Positions 47,120 to 56,323 of a stretch of DNA of 64,000 bases are shown here, piece by piece; positions within the stretch are counted from its first letter, which is position 1; every line of letters starts with the position of its first letter. The stretch is from positions 2,389,001-2,453,000 of the forward strand of contig NZ_CP137573.1 of assembly GCF_033343995.1 (NCBI RefSeq), given 5' to 3'. A model generated the notes under the pieces. That model was not told the origin of the DNA. It ran no database searches and saw only the letters and a list, made by a program, of their open reading frames with translations. This DNA comes from Streptomyces sp. HUAS YS2 (GTDB taxonomy: Bacteria; Actinomycetota; Actinomycetes; Streptomycetales; Streptomycetaceae). Made by a program: the position numbers and the translations under genes.

Positions 47120-50100
47120 GTGCAGGGACGTTTCAAGAGGGATGGCAGCAGCGCGGCGGAACAGGAGCCGCGCGGCGGGACCGACCGCGGCTCCTCGCCC
47201 CAGCACGCTCAGAACCCGGGTCAGGGTCCGGCGGACGAGGGCGACACCGCGGCGCGCGGGAACACCGCCGGCGCTCCGGCGCCCGAACCCAAGAACCGGC
47301 CGAAGCCCAAGGGGCCTTCGGAAGCAGGTTCGCGAATAGCCCTGCGCAACTGGAGCATCTCCACGCGCCTGGTCGCGCTGCTCACGCTGCCCGTGGTCGC
47401 GGCCACCACCCTGGGCGGGATTCGTATCAACGAGTCCCTCCAGGACATGGAGCAGCTGGAGCACATGCAGCTGCTGACCAAGATGACCAAGGAGGCCACG
47501 GACCTCGCCGAGGCCCTCCAGGCCGAGCGCGACCTGTCCGCCGGTCCGCTCTCCAACGGCTCCTCCCCCGACGAGTTCAAGGTCGCGGACCCGCGCAAGA
47601 AGACCGACCGCGCCCGGCAGGCCTTCCTCGACGCGACCGGCGACATCGGCGACACCCAGGGCGACGACGCGCTCGAGAGCATCCGCTCCAACGCCAACCA
47701 GATCGCCCAGCAGGTCATCGGCCTCGATACGCTGCGGCAGACGGCGTACAAGAAGGGCGAGTCGATCTCGCAGACGGTCGAGGGCTACAGCCAGATCATC
47801 GACTCGCTGCTCAGCCTCTCGCAGGACATGGCGCAGGCGACCAGCAACCCGGAGATGATCAAGCGGACCCGGGCCCTGGCCGCGTTCTCGCAGGCCAAGG
47901 AGTACGCCTCCATCCAGCAGGCGATCATCGCCGCCGCGCTGCCGCCGACCGACCAGAAGGCCGGCCGCCTGGAGCGGCAGGACCGCCTGTACGCCGAGGC
48001 GGCACGGAGGTCCGAGTCCAACGCCCGCACCCGCTTCGCGGCGATCTACGAGTCCATCGGCGGCAACGCCGTCGAGTTCACCTCTTCCCTGGACAGCGGC
48101 AACCCGTCGGTCGAGTCCGCGGAGACGTACGCCACCCGCGTGCTGACCTCCGACACCGGTCTGGACACGGCGAACCGTCGCGGCTACCTCGACTTCACCG
48201 ACGAGTACGGCACCAAGATCCGGGCCATGAGCCAGCTCGAGGCCGCCCTGCTGGACCAGATGGAGGCCAAGGCCCGCGAGCTGAAGCAGGAGTCGCAGCG
48301 CGACGCCATCATCAACGGTGCGCTGATCCTGCTCGTCCTCGGTGTCTCCCTCGTCGGCGCCTTCGTCGTGGCCCGGTCCATGATCCGGTCGCTGCGCCGG
48401 CTCCAGGACACCGCCACCAAGGTCGCCCAGGAACGTCTGCCCGAGCTCGTCAAGCAGCTCTCCGAGACCGACCCGCAGGACGTCGACACCTCCGTCGAGT
48501 CCGTCGGTGTGCACTCCCGGGACGAGATCGGCAAGGTGGCCACGGCCTTCGACGACGTGCACCGCGAGGCGGTCCGCCTCGCCGCCGAGCAGGCCCTCCT
48601 CCGGGGCAACGTCAACGCGATGTTCACCAACCTCTCGCGCCGTTCCCAGGGCCTCATCCAGCGTCAGCTCTCGCTCATCTCCGAGCTGGAGTCCCGCGAG
48701 GCCGACCCGGACCAGCTGTCCTCGCTGTTCAAGCTCGACCACCTCGCGACCCGCATGCGCCGTAACGGCGAGAACCTCCTCGTCCTCGCGGGCGAGGAGC
48801 CCGGCCGCCGCTGGACCCGCCCGGTCCCGCTGGTCGACGTCCTGCGCGCCGCCGCGTCCGAGGTGGAGCAGTACGAGCGCATCGAGCTGGCGGCGGTCCC
48901 GGCGACCGAAGTCGCCGGCCGGGTCGTCAACGACCTCGTGCACCTGCTCGCCGAGCTGCTCGAGAACGCCACCTCGTTCTCCTCGCCGCAGACCAAGGTC
49001 CGCGTCACCGGCCACGCGCTGCCGGACGGCCGCGTCCTGGTCGAGATCCACGACACCGGCATCGGCCTCTCCCCCGAGGACCTCGCCGCGATCAACGAGC
49101 GGCTCGCGTCGCCGCCCACCGTGGACGTCTCGGTCTCGCGCCGCATGGGTCTGTTCGTGGTCGGCCGCCTGTCCCTGCGACACGGCATCCGCATCCAGCT
49201 GCGCCCGTCCGACTCGGGCGGCACCACCGCGCTCGTCATGCTCCCCGTGGACGTCGCCCAGGGCGGCAAGAAGCCCGTGCCCAAGGCGGGCGCCGGCGGC
49301 CAGGGCCAGATGCCGCAGGCTCCGTCCGCCCCGGGCGGCCGGCTCACCGGCGGTCCCGGCTCGGCCGGCGGCCTCGGCGGGGGCGGCGGCCGGCTCGGCG
49401 CGGCCCCCGGCCCGCGTGCCGCACTGCCCGGCCGCGACGGCGCGGCGCGCCCGAACGGTCAGAACCCGCAGAACCCCGGTCAGAACCCGCAGAGCCAGGG
49501 CACGGGTCAGCAGGCGCCGCAGAACCCGCAGCGTCAGGGCGCCGGCGCGTCCGGCTTCGGCGGCGGTGCGCAGAGCGCCATCCCGTCGCGTACGGACGTC
49601 TGGCAGAGCTCCGGCTCCGGCCAGAACGCCCAGGCCCCGCAGGCTCCCCAGGCCCCGCAGCCGGCCCGCAACGCCTTCCAGCCGCCCGCGGCCGGCAACG
49701 CCGAGCAGGCCCGCCCGCAGCAGGGCCAGGGCGACGCGGCCGGGACCGGCCGCCGTCCCGGTCTCCCGCCGGTGGGCGGCCCGCGTGCCGAGCTGCCGGG
49801 CGCTGCCCCGCAGGCGCAGCGCCCGCAGACCCCGAGCTGGGGCAACGACCAGGCGTCCGCGCCGCGTCGGCAGCAGTCCCCGCTGGACGCGCCGCGCGGA
49901 CACGAGGAGCCGGAGGCGACCGGGCCGTACACCCGTTCCGCGGCGCCCCAGGGCCCCGGCTCCACCGGCCAGTTCGCCCGCCCGGACTTCAACCAGCAGC
50001 AGCCGCCCCAGCAGCAGTACCAGGGTGGTGCGCAGGACCCGTCGGCCACCGCGCCGTTCGCACGGCCCGACTTCAACCAGCCCCAGCAGCAGCCTCCGGC

Positions 50101-50746
50101 CCCGCGTCAGCGCGGCCGCGAGGACTCCGGCTTCGCACCGCGTCCTGCCGCCGGCCTGCCCGCCGCGCCGCAGCCCGAGGCACTGCCTCCGGCGCCCGGC
50201 GCCGGTGACGGCCGTACGCCGCTGTACGACACGCTGGAGACCAACTGGTTCCACGGTCAGCCCGGCGACGCGGGGCGTCCCGCCGACGTCGAGCAGACGA
50301 TGCAGACGCCGGTGGTGCCGCAGCAGCCCCAGCAGCAGCAGCCGCAGCGCCCGGCTCCGTCGGCCCCGCGCCGTCCGGCCGCGTCGCCGCAGTCCGCATC
50401 GCCGCAGGCGCCCGCTCCGCAGGCGAACGACACCCAGCAGAACGCCACGTGGCGCACCTCCCCGAACGACGAGCTGGTGCGCCAGGCCGAGCGGGTCCGT
50501 AAGCCCGCGGCCGGCGGCGTCACCACCTCGGGGCTGCCGCGGCGCGTGCCGCGCGCCAACCTCGTGCCCGGGACCGCGCAGGAGCAGGCCCACACGGCCG
50601 GCCCTCAGGTCTCGCGCGCACCCGACGACGTCCGCGGCCGCCTCACCAATCTGCGCCGCGGCATCCAGCAGGGCCGACAGGCGGGCAACTCGACCACGGG
50701 TAGCTTCAACATAGGCCCCACTCACCAGCAGGAGCGTGAGTTTTGA
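47120..50746 (+). CDS. cvnA1: Conservon sensor kinase CvnA (first conservon)
   Basis: Membrane sensor of the cvn system, a histidine-kinase-like protein. The GTG at 47120 (VQGRFKRDGSSAAEQEPRGG) gives 1208 residues. Order: helix 1 at about 79-100, an extracellular NIT (nitrate/nitrite-sensing type) domain to about 390, helix 2 near 394-417, a HAMP linker, then LSRRSQGLIQRQLSLISELE as a degenerate phospho-acceptor helix without histidine. The ATPase follows with LLAELLENATSFSS (N box near 610), DTGIGLSPEDL and RRMGLFVVGRLSLRHGI. From about 717 the tail is a 400-residue Pro/Gln-rich linker ending in a conserved block (TTSGLPRRVPRANLVPGTAQ, SRAPDDVRGRLTNLRRGI). Confidence 0.95.
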   Translation: MQGRFKRDGSSAAEQEPRGGTDRGSSPQHAQNPGQGPADEGDTAARGNTAGAPAPEPKNRPKPKGPSEAGSRIALRNWSISTRLVALLTLPVVAATTLGGIRINESLQDMEQLEHMQLLTKMTKEATDLAEALQAERDLSAGPLSNGSSPDEFKVADPRKKTDRARQAFLDATGDIGDTQGDDALESIRSNANQIAQQVIGLDTLRQTAYKKGESISQTVEGYSQIIDSLLSLSQDMAQATSNPEMIKRTRALAAFSQAKEYASIQQAIIAAALPPTDQKAGRLERQDRLYAEAARRSESNARTRFAAIYESIGGNAVEFTSSLDSGNPSVESAETYATRVLTSDTGLDTANRRGYLDFTDEYGTKIRAMSQLEAALLDQMEAKARELKQESQRDAIINGALILLVLGVSLVGAFVVARSMIRSLRRLQDTATKVAQERLPELVKQLSETDPQDVDTSVESVGVHSRDEIGKVATAFDDVHREAVRLAAEQALLRGNVNAMFTNLSRRSQGLIQRQLSLISELESREADPDQLSSLFKLDHLATRMRRNGENLLVLAGEEPGRRWTRPVPLVDVLRAAASEVEQYERIELAAVPATEVAGRVVNDLVHLLAELLENATSFSSPQTKVRVTGHALPDGRVLVEIHDTGIGLSPEDLAAINERLASPPTVDVSVSRRMGLFVVGRLSLRHGIRIQLRPSDSGGTTALVMLPVDVAQGGKKPVPKAGAGGQGQMPQAPSAPGGRLTGGPGSAGGLGGGGGRLGAAPGPRAALPGRDGAARPNGQNPQNPGQNPQSQGTGQQAPQNPQRQGAGASGFGGGAQSAIPSRTDVWQSSGSGQNAQAPQAPQAPQPARNAFQPPAAGNAEQARPQQGQGDAAGTGRRPGLPPVGGPRAELPGAAPQAQRPQTPSWGNDQASAPRRQQSPLDAPRGHEEPEATGPYTRSAAPQGPGSTGQFARPDFNQQQPPQQQYQGGAQDPSATAPFARPDFNQPQQQPPAPRQRGREDSGFAPRPAAGLPAAPQPEALPPAPGAGDGRTPLYDTLETNWFHGQPGDAGRPADVEQTMQTPVVPQQPQQQQPQRPAPSAPRRPAASPQSASPQAPAPQANDTQQNATWRTSPNDELVRQAERVRKPAAGGVTTSGLPRRVPRANLVPGTAQEQAHTAGPQVSRAPDDVRGRLTNLRRGIQQGRQAGNSTTGSFNIGPTHQQEREF

Positions 50747-51165
50747 GCGCGATGAGCCAGGCTGCACAGAATCTCAACTGGCTGATCACCAATTTCGTGG
50801 ACAACACCCCCGGGGTGTCCCACACCGTGGTGGTCTCCGCCGACGGACTCCTGCTGGCCATGTCCGAAGGATTTCCGCGTGACCGCGCCGATCAGCTGGC
50901 GGCGGTCGCGTCCGGACTGACCTCGCTGACCGCGGGAGCCTCGCGGATCTTCGAGGGCGGTCCCGTCGCCCAGACCGTCGTGGAGATGGAGCGCGGCTTC
51001 CTCTTCCTGATGTCGGTCTCGGACGGCTCCTCGCTGGCCGTGCTCGCACACCCCGAATGCGACATCGGCCTCGTGGGCTACGAGATGGCGCTGCTGGTCG
51101 ACCGGGCCGGCACCGTTCTCACCCCGGATCTCCGTGCGGAGCTCCAGGGCAGCCTGCTCCACTAG
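50743..51165 (+). CDS. cvnB1: Roadblock/LC7 protein CvnB (first conservon)
   Basis: 140 residues of the roadblock/LC7 fold (NLNWLITNFVDNTPGVSHTV, SADGLLLAMSEGFPRDRADQ, GYEMALLVDRAGTVLTPDLR). In conservons it probably links the kinase to the GTPase. Start TTG 50743 overlaps the cvnA1 stop as TTGA and has AGGAG eight bases away; ATG 50752 is too far from that site. The paralogue at 55791 starts with GTG at the same relative place, which supports this reading. Confidence 0.92.
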   Translation: MSAMSQAAQNLNWLITNFVDNTPGVSHTVVVSADGLLLAMSEGFPRDRADQLAAVASGLTSLTAGASRIFEGGPVAQTVVEMERGFLFLMSVSDGSSLAVLAHPECDIGLVGYEMALLVDRAGTVLTPDLRAELQGSLLH

Positions 51166-51299
51166 TACGCCACGCACACCAGAGCGGTGCGCCCCTCCGC
51201 ACCGCTCTGCGGCACCACTCACCGTCCGGCCGCCCCAAGGCCCCCCCACCGGCCCCAATAGACGGCAGTAGAACCTTTGCTGTCACGCCCGGAGGATTC

Positions 51300-51707
51300 A
51301 TGACCCCGCCCACCGCCTCTCACGATCCGTACGGCGCCTCCCTAGACGAGCCGTACGGACATGAAGGCGACCAGCCGCTGGTGCGTCCGTACGCGATGAC
51401 CGGCGGCCGGACCCGGCCGCGCTACCAGCTCGCCATCGAGGCGCTGGTCAGCACCACGGCGGACCCGGCGCACCTCGCCAGTCTGCTCCCGGAGCACCAG
51501 CGGATCTGCCACCTGTGCCGTGAGGTGAAGTCGGTGGCGGAGGTCTCGGCCCTGCTGTCGATGCCGCTGGGCGTGGCCCGGATCCTCGTGGCCGACCTGG
51601 CCGAGGCCGGCATGGTGGCCATCCACCAGCCGGGCAACGGCGAGGCCGGCGGCACGCCGGACGTGACTCTGCTCGAAAGGGTGCTCAGTGGACTTCGGAA
51701 GCTCTGA
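51300..51707 (+). CDS. cvnC1: DUF742 protein CvnC (first conservon)
   Basis: 135 residues from ATG 51300 with a perfect GGAGGATTC upstream. The DUF742 body starts at VRPYAMTGGRTRPRYQLAIE and continues with PEHQRICHLCREVKSVAEVS, GVARILVADLAEAGMVAIHQ and the end VTLLERVLSGLRKL, a winged-helix-like fold. It overlaps cvnD1 by 20 bases. Confidence 0.93.
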   Translation: MTPPTASHDPYGASLDEPYGHEGDQPLVRPYAMTGGRTRPRYQLAIEALVSTTADPAHLASLLPEHQRICHLCREVKSVAEVSALLSMPLGVARILVADLAEAGMVAIHQPGNGEAGGTPDVTLLERVLSGLRKL

Positions 51708-52278
51708 CGGCGGGACCGGGACGGCCGGACGCTCGACCACCAGCGCGAAGATCGTGGTGGCGGGCGGCTTCGGCGTGGGCAAGACCACGTTCGTCGGCGC
51801 CGTCTCCGAGATCAACCCGCTGCGCACCGAGGCCGTCATGACGTCCGCCTCCGCGGGCATCGACGACCTGACCCACACCGGGGACAAGACCACCACCACC
51901 GTGGCCATGGACTTCGGCCGCATCACCCTGGACCAGGACCTGATCCTGTACCTCTTCGGTACGCCCGGTCAGGACCGCTTCTGGTTCATGTGGGACGACC
52001 TGGTCCGCGGCGCCATCGGCGCCATCGTCCTCGTCGACACCCGCCGTCTCGCCGACTGCTTCCCCGCCGTCGACTACTTCGAGAACAGCGGCCTGCCGTT
52101 CGTCATCGCCCTCAACGGCTTCGAGGGCCACCAGCCCTACCAGCCGGAGGAGGTCCGCGAGGCCCTCCAGATCGGCCCGGACACTCCCATCATCACCACC
52201 GACGCCCGCCACCGCGCGGACGCCAAGAGCGCGCTCATCACCCTCGTCGAGCACGCATTGATGGCACGTCTCAAGTAG
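51688..52278 (+). CDS. cvnD1: Ras-like GTPase CvnD (first conservon)
   Basis: 196-residue small GTPase from GTG 51688. G1 is GGFGVGKTTFVGAVSEI and G3 is LFGTPGQDRFWFMWDDL. The usual NKxD of G4 is replaced by ALNGFEG, as in the CvnD family, so nucleotide selectivity may differ from that of Ras. Acts as the effector switch of the complex, presumably under CvnB. Confidence 0.94.
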   Translation: MDFGSSDGGTGTAGRSTTSAKIVVAGGFGVGKTTFVGAVSEINPLRTEAVMTSASAGIDDLTHTGDKTTTTVAMDFGRITLDQDLILYLFGTPGQDRFWFMWDDLVRGAIGAIVLVDTRRLADCFPAVDYFENSGLPFVIALNGFEGHQPYQPEEVREALQIGPDTPIITTDARHRADAKSALITLVEHALMARLK

Positions 52279-52311
52279 AAGAGCGCATACGGCAGTTGTC
52301 GTAGAGATCTT

Positions 52312-52347
52312 GGGGGCGGCCTGTGTCCTTTGACACGGTCCGCCCCC
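52312..52347 (+). terminator. Terminator after cvnD1
   Basis: GGGGGCGG (52312-52319) with CCGCCCCC (52340-52347) and an inner TGTGTC/GACACG stem, 33 bases past the cvnD1 stop. Confidence 0.8.
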
Positions 52348-52615
52348 GTGTTCATAACGTTTCGACAGAGAATTGGGTCCCTTCGGACACCCGACGCATC
52401 CGACCGGTACCACTGCGCTCACATGAGCCCCGCCATTTGACGGGGCTCGCTCTTTATGCCCGATTTATCTGCGGCCTGGACCACTGAAAACCGACCGTTC
52501 AGGCTGTTTGGAAGGGACACCCTTCACGTGCTGCAATTCATGAACTCCCGAGTAGTACGGCCCTGAACGAAACACGGCACAACGTAGGTGCCGACGCCGA
52601 GAGGTTGTTGGTCGA
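52348..52615. other. Gap between the two conservons
   Basis: Part of the 337 bases between cvnD1 and cvnA2. It contains the second hairpin at 52425-52448 and the cvnA2 promoter side. Apart from a possible short transcript ending at that hairpin, I see no gene. Confidence 0.5.
52425..52448 (+). terminator. Second hairpin, possible small-RNA terminator
   Basis: GAGCCCCG and complement with loop CCATTTGA, followed by GCTCTTTATG. It lies 77 bases after the first terminator, so it may end a separate short transcript or serve as a back-up. Confidence 0.5.
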
Positions 52616-55600
52616 GTGAGGCGAAGCAAGGAAAGCTCCGCGGAGCAGCAGGCGCGGGGCAACTTCACCCCGCCGCCGCGCACAGCGGCATCGCCTGCGG
52701 ACGAGCCCGGAACCCCCCACCAGCCCGCCCCCAAGGCGGGCAGTTCCAGCAAGCTGTCCCCGCGGAACTGGCGGGTGCCCACCCGCCTGAACGCGATCCT
52801 CCTCATACCCGTGCTGGTCGGCCTCGTCATGGGCGGATTCCAGGTCAAGGGGTCGATAGACACCTGGCAGGAGGCGCAGGACGCCGAGAAGACGGCGCTC
52901 ATCGTGCGCGCCGCCGCGGACTACGGCAACGCCCTGCTCAACGAGCGTGACCTGACCGCCGTTCCGCTGCTCACCGCCACCACTCCCGAGGCGCGCGAGG
53001 CCAAGGAGGTCAAGGACGTCTACGCGGCGACCGACGCCGCCAAGGTCAAGTTCGACGAGGCCATCAAGGACCTCCCCTCGGGCCAGGGCCTGGAGCGCCG
53101 CCTGGACCTGTTCCAGCGCGAGGAGCCCAAGCTCGCCAAGCTGCGCGAGGCCGCGTACACCCCGGGCCTCGACCCGGTGAACACCCAGCTCGGGTACACC
53201 GGCGTGCAGCACTACCTCATGGAGTTCTCCAACGAGCTCGGCCTGGGCACCGGCAACATCACCAGCTACGGCCGTACCGTCTACGCCGTCCAGCTCGCCA
53301 AGGGCGCCGCGTCGCTGCAGCGTTCCATCGGCACCCAGCTCCTGGTCCGGCCCAGCAAGGACAAGAGCGTCTTCGCGCAGCAGTCGGTCGCCTTCCAGTC
53401 GTACAACTACCTGGAGCAGATCGCCCTCGGCGAGTACCTCTCGGGCGGTTCCGAGGCCGATGTCGCGCGCCTCACGGAGGTCATGACGGCGAAGTCCGTC
53501 GAGGGTGGCAAGAAGCTCGACGCCGCCGGCCTGCAGCCGCCGAAGGGCGAGAAGGACGGCTCCGTCTTCACCGGCATGGCCGGCGAGATCGGCAAGGCGT
53601 CCAGCCCGTCGGCGATCCGGGCCCTGAGCAAGAAGGACATCACCGTCCAGACCTGGATGGGCGCCGCGACCGCGAAGTTCGAGGGCTACAAGACGGTCGA
53701 GGACGAGCTCGTCGAGAAGGCCGTGTCCGAGGCCGCGAACATCTCCGACGACGCCGCGACCGACGCGTACCTCACCGGTGGCATCACCGTCGTCGCCCTG
53801 CTGGCCGCCTTCATCATCGCCGGTCTCATGGCCCGCCAGATGAGCCGCTCGATGCGCGAGCTGCGCACCGCCGCCTTCGGCATCGCCGAGCAGCGTCTGC
53901 CGATGCTGGTCGACCAGCTGTCCCGCACCGAGCCGGGCCGGGTCGACACCCGGGTCCAGCCGATCCCGATCGACACGCAGGACGAGATCGGCGAGGTCGC
54001 CCGGGCCTTCGACCAGGTCCACCGCGAGGCCGTCCGGCTCGCCGCCGAGCAGGCCATGCTCCGGGGCAACGTCAACGCGATCTTCACCAACCTGTCGCGC
54101 CGCAACCAGTCGCTGATCGAGGGCCAGCTGACCCTGATCACCGACCTGGAGAACAACGAGGCCGACCCGGACCAGCTGGAGAACCTCTTCCGCCTGGACC
54201 ACCTGGCGACCCGTATGCGCCGCAACGGCGAGAACCTCCTCGTTCTCGCCGGCGAGGAGCCGGGCCGCCGCTGGGACCAGCCGGTGCCGCTGGTCGACGT
54301 CATGCGCGCCGCCTCCTCCGAGGTGGAGCAGTACGAGCGCATCGAGCTGGCGGGTGTCCCGGACGCCGAGATCCACGGCCAGGCCGTGACCGACCTCGTG
54401 CACCTGCTCGCCGAGCTCCTGGAGAACGCCACCACGTTCTCCTCCCCTCAGACCAAGGTCCGCGTCACCGCGACCCGTCTGCCCGACGGCCGCGTCATGG
54501 TCGAGATCCACGACAAGGGCATCGGCCTCACCGCCGAGGACTTCGCGGACATCAACCACAAGCTGGCCAACCCGCCGACCGTGGACGCCGCCGTCTCGCA
54601 GCGCATGGGCCTGTTCGTGGTCGGCCGGCTCGCCGACCGGCACGGCGTCCGTGTCCAGCTGCGCCCCTCGGGCGAGCAGGCGGGCACCACGTCGCTGGTC
54701 ATGCTCCCGGACGCCATCACCCACGGTGGCGGTGGCGCCGATCTGCCCCAGGGCGACTTCACGGTCTCCCAGATCATCCCGCAGCAGTCCTCCTTCGAGG
54801 CCGCCCCGATGCGGACCGCGGCCGAGCTCGGCTTCGACGACTCGCGCTACGAGCAGGTCGACGAGCGCCAGCTGGACCCGGTCAACCGCTCGCTGATGCG
54901 CGAGGAGCGGCGTGCCGCCCTGGAGGCGCAGGCGCACGGCGGCCCCCTCCCCGAGGGCGACCGTCCGCTGTTCCGTGACGAGGTGGAGCCCTCGCACCAG
55001 GGCTACGCGCCGCACGAGCAGGACCAGGGCTATGGCGGCGGGTACGGGCAGCAGGCCCCGCAGCAGGACGACTACGCGTACCAGCAGCAGGGGTACGAGA
55101 GCTACGACCAGCCGCAGGCGGGTTACCCGGAGTCGGGCTATGCGGAATCCGGGTACGACGGTCGTGACCAGGCTCAGGCGCAGTACGACAACCCGTTCGC
55201 TCCCCAGCCCCACCAGGGCGAGTGGGTCGACCAGGGTACCTACCAGGGCGGCTACGAGCCGGGGTACGGAGCGGAATCGGAATCTGCTCAGGGCGCTCCC
55301 GAACAGGCCGACGAACGCGTAGGCTTCGACCGTCCGGGCCCCACCCCGAACACCGGTCACGCGCTGACCGACGCCGGTCTGCCGCGCCGCGGTAGCAGCG
55401 CACCGCAGGCCCCGCAGCAGCAGTCCCAGCAGCCGCAGGCCCCGCAGGTGCACCAGCCGCAGCCGGTGCAGCAGCAGAACGAAGCCGACGGTCCCGACGG
55501 CTGGCGCTCGACCAACGACGAGCGCTGGCAGCGGGCCGAGAAGCTCCGCGACCCGAAGGCGGGCGGGGTCACCTCCTCCGGTCTTCCGCGGCGGGTTCCC

Positions 55601-55789
55601 AAGGCCAATCTGGTCGAGGGGACCGCGGAGCAGACCCCGCAGGGCGGCCCTCAGGTCTCCCGCGCACCGGAGGACGTGCGGGGCAGGTTGAGCAACCTGC
55701 GCCGCGGTGTCCAGCAGGGGCGCAACGCGGGTACGGACACGAACGGATCGGGCCTCGGCCCGGGTAATACCTACAACCAGGAGCGTTAG
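52616..55789 (+). CDS. cvnA2: Conservon sensor kinase CvnA (second conservon)
   Basis: 1057 residues from GTG 52616 (VRRSKESSAEQQARGNFTPP). Same plan as the first CvnA: helix 1 near 60-75, NIT domain, helix 2 near 387-405, HAMP, LSRRNQSLIEGQLTLITDLE without a phospho-acceptor histidine, N box LLAELLENATTFSS near 600, and DKGIGLTAEDF. The sensing domain is clearly diverged from that of CvnA1, while the kinase part is very close. The tail from about 702 is Gln/Tyr/Pro-rich and ends with the same block (VTSSGLPRRVPKANLVEGTA, SRAPEDVRGRLSNLRRGVQQ). Confidence 0.95.
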   Translation: MRRSKESSAEQQARGNFTPPPRTAASPADEPGTPHQPAPKAGSSSKLSPRNWRVPTRLNAILLIPVLVGLVMGGFQVKGSIDTWQEAQDAEKTALIVRAAADYGNALLNERDLTAVPLLTATTPEAREAKEVKDVYAATDAAKVKFDEAIKDLPSGQGLERRLDLFQREEPKLAKLREAAYTPGLDPVNTQLGYTGVQHYLMEFSNELGLGTGNITSYGRTVYAVQLAKGAASLQRSIGTQLLVRPSKDKSVFAQQSVAFQSYNYLEQIALGEYLSGGSEADVARLTEVMTAKSVEGGKKLDAAGLQPPKGEKDGSVFTGMAGEIGKASSPSAIRALSKKDITVQTWMGAATAKFEGYKTVEDELVEKAVSEAANISDDAATDAYLTGGITVVALLAAFIIAGLMARQMSRSMRELRTAAFGIAEQRLPMLVDQLSRTEPGRVDTRVQPIPIDTQDEIGEVARAFDQVHREAVRLAAEQAMLRGNVNAIFTNLSRRNQSLIEGQLTLITDLENNEADPDQLENLFRLDHLATRMRRNGENLLVLAGEEPGRRWDQPVPLVDVMRAASSEVEQYERIELAGVPDAEIHGQAVTDLVHLLAELLENATTFSSPQTKVRVTATRLPDGRVMVEIHDKGIGLTAEDFADINHKLANPPTVDAAVSQRMGLFVVGRLADRHGVRVQLRPSGEQAGTTSLVMLPDAITHGGGGADLPQGDFTVSQIIPQQSSFEAAPMRTAAELGFDDSRYEQVDERQLDPVNRSLMREERRAALEAQAHGGPLPEGDRPLFRDEVEPSHQGYAPHEQDQGYGGGYGQQAPQQDDYAYQQQGYESYDQPQAGYPESGYAESGYDGRDQAQAQYDNPFAPQPHQGEWVDQGTYQGGYEPGYGAESESAQGAPEQADERVGFDRPGPTPNTGHALTDAGLPRRGSSAPQAPQQQSQQPQAPQVHQPQPVQQQNEADGPDGWRSTNDERWQRAEKLRDPKAGGVTSSGLPRRVPKANLVEGTAEQTPQGGPQVSRAPEDVRGRLSNLRRGVQQGRNAGTDTNGSGLGPGNTYNQER

Positions 55790-55790
55790 T

Positions 55791-56213
55791 GTGAGCCCGA
55801 TGAGCCAGGCGGCGCAGAATCTGAACTGGTTGATCACCAACTTCGTGGACAACACCCCCGGGGTGTCCCACACGGTGGTGGTCTCCGCCGACGGACTCCT
55901 GCTGGCGATGTCCGAGGGCTTCCCCCGGGACCGCGCCGACCAGCTTGCCGCCGTCGCCTCCGGACTGACCTCGCTGACCGCGGGCGCGTCCCGCATCTTC
56001 GAGGGCGGCGCGGTCAACCAGACCGTGGTCGAGATGGAGCGCGGCTTCCTCTTCATCATGTCGATCTCGGACGGCTCCTCGCTGGCCGTGCTCGCGCACC
56101 CGGAGGCCGACATCGGCCTGGTGGGCTACGAGATGGCGCTGCTGGTCGACCGGGCCGGCACCGTCCTCACCCCGGACCTCCGTGCGGAGCTCCAGGGCAG
56201 CCTGCTCAATTAG
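55791..56213 (+). CDS. cvnB2: Roadblock/LC7 protein CvnB (second conservon)
   Basis: 140 residues from GTG 55791, one base after the cvnA2 stop. It differs from CvnB1 at only about eight positions, for example ERGFLFIMSISDGSS against ERGFLFLMSVSDGSS, and HPEADIG against HPECDIG. Same proposed linker role. Confidence 0.94.
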   Translation: MSPMSQAAQNLNWLITNFVDNTPGVSHTVVVSADGLLLAMSEGFPRDRADQLAAVASGLTSLTAGASRIFEGGAVNQTVVEMERGFLFIMSISDGSSLAVLAHPEADIGLVGYEMALLVDRAGTVLTPDLRAELQGSLLN

Positions 56214-56323
56214 AACTGTTCTCAACCAGCAGACAGACTGTGCGTTTTGCGCCACCGCACCATAAGGTGCGGTGGCGCGGTTCCACAGGGACATGGACCG
56301 CGACGGCAGTCGGAGGAGGAGAC

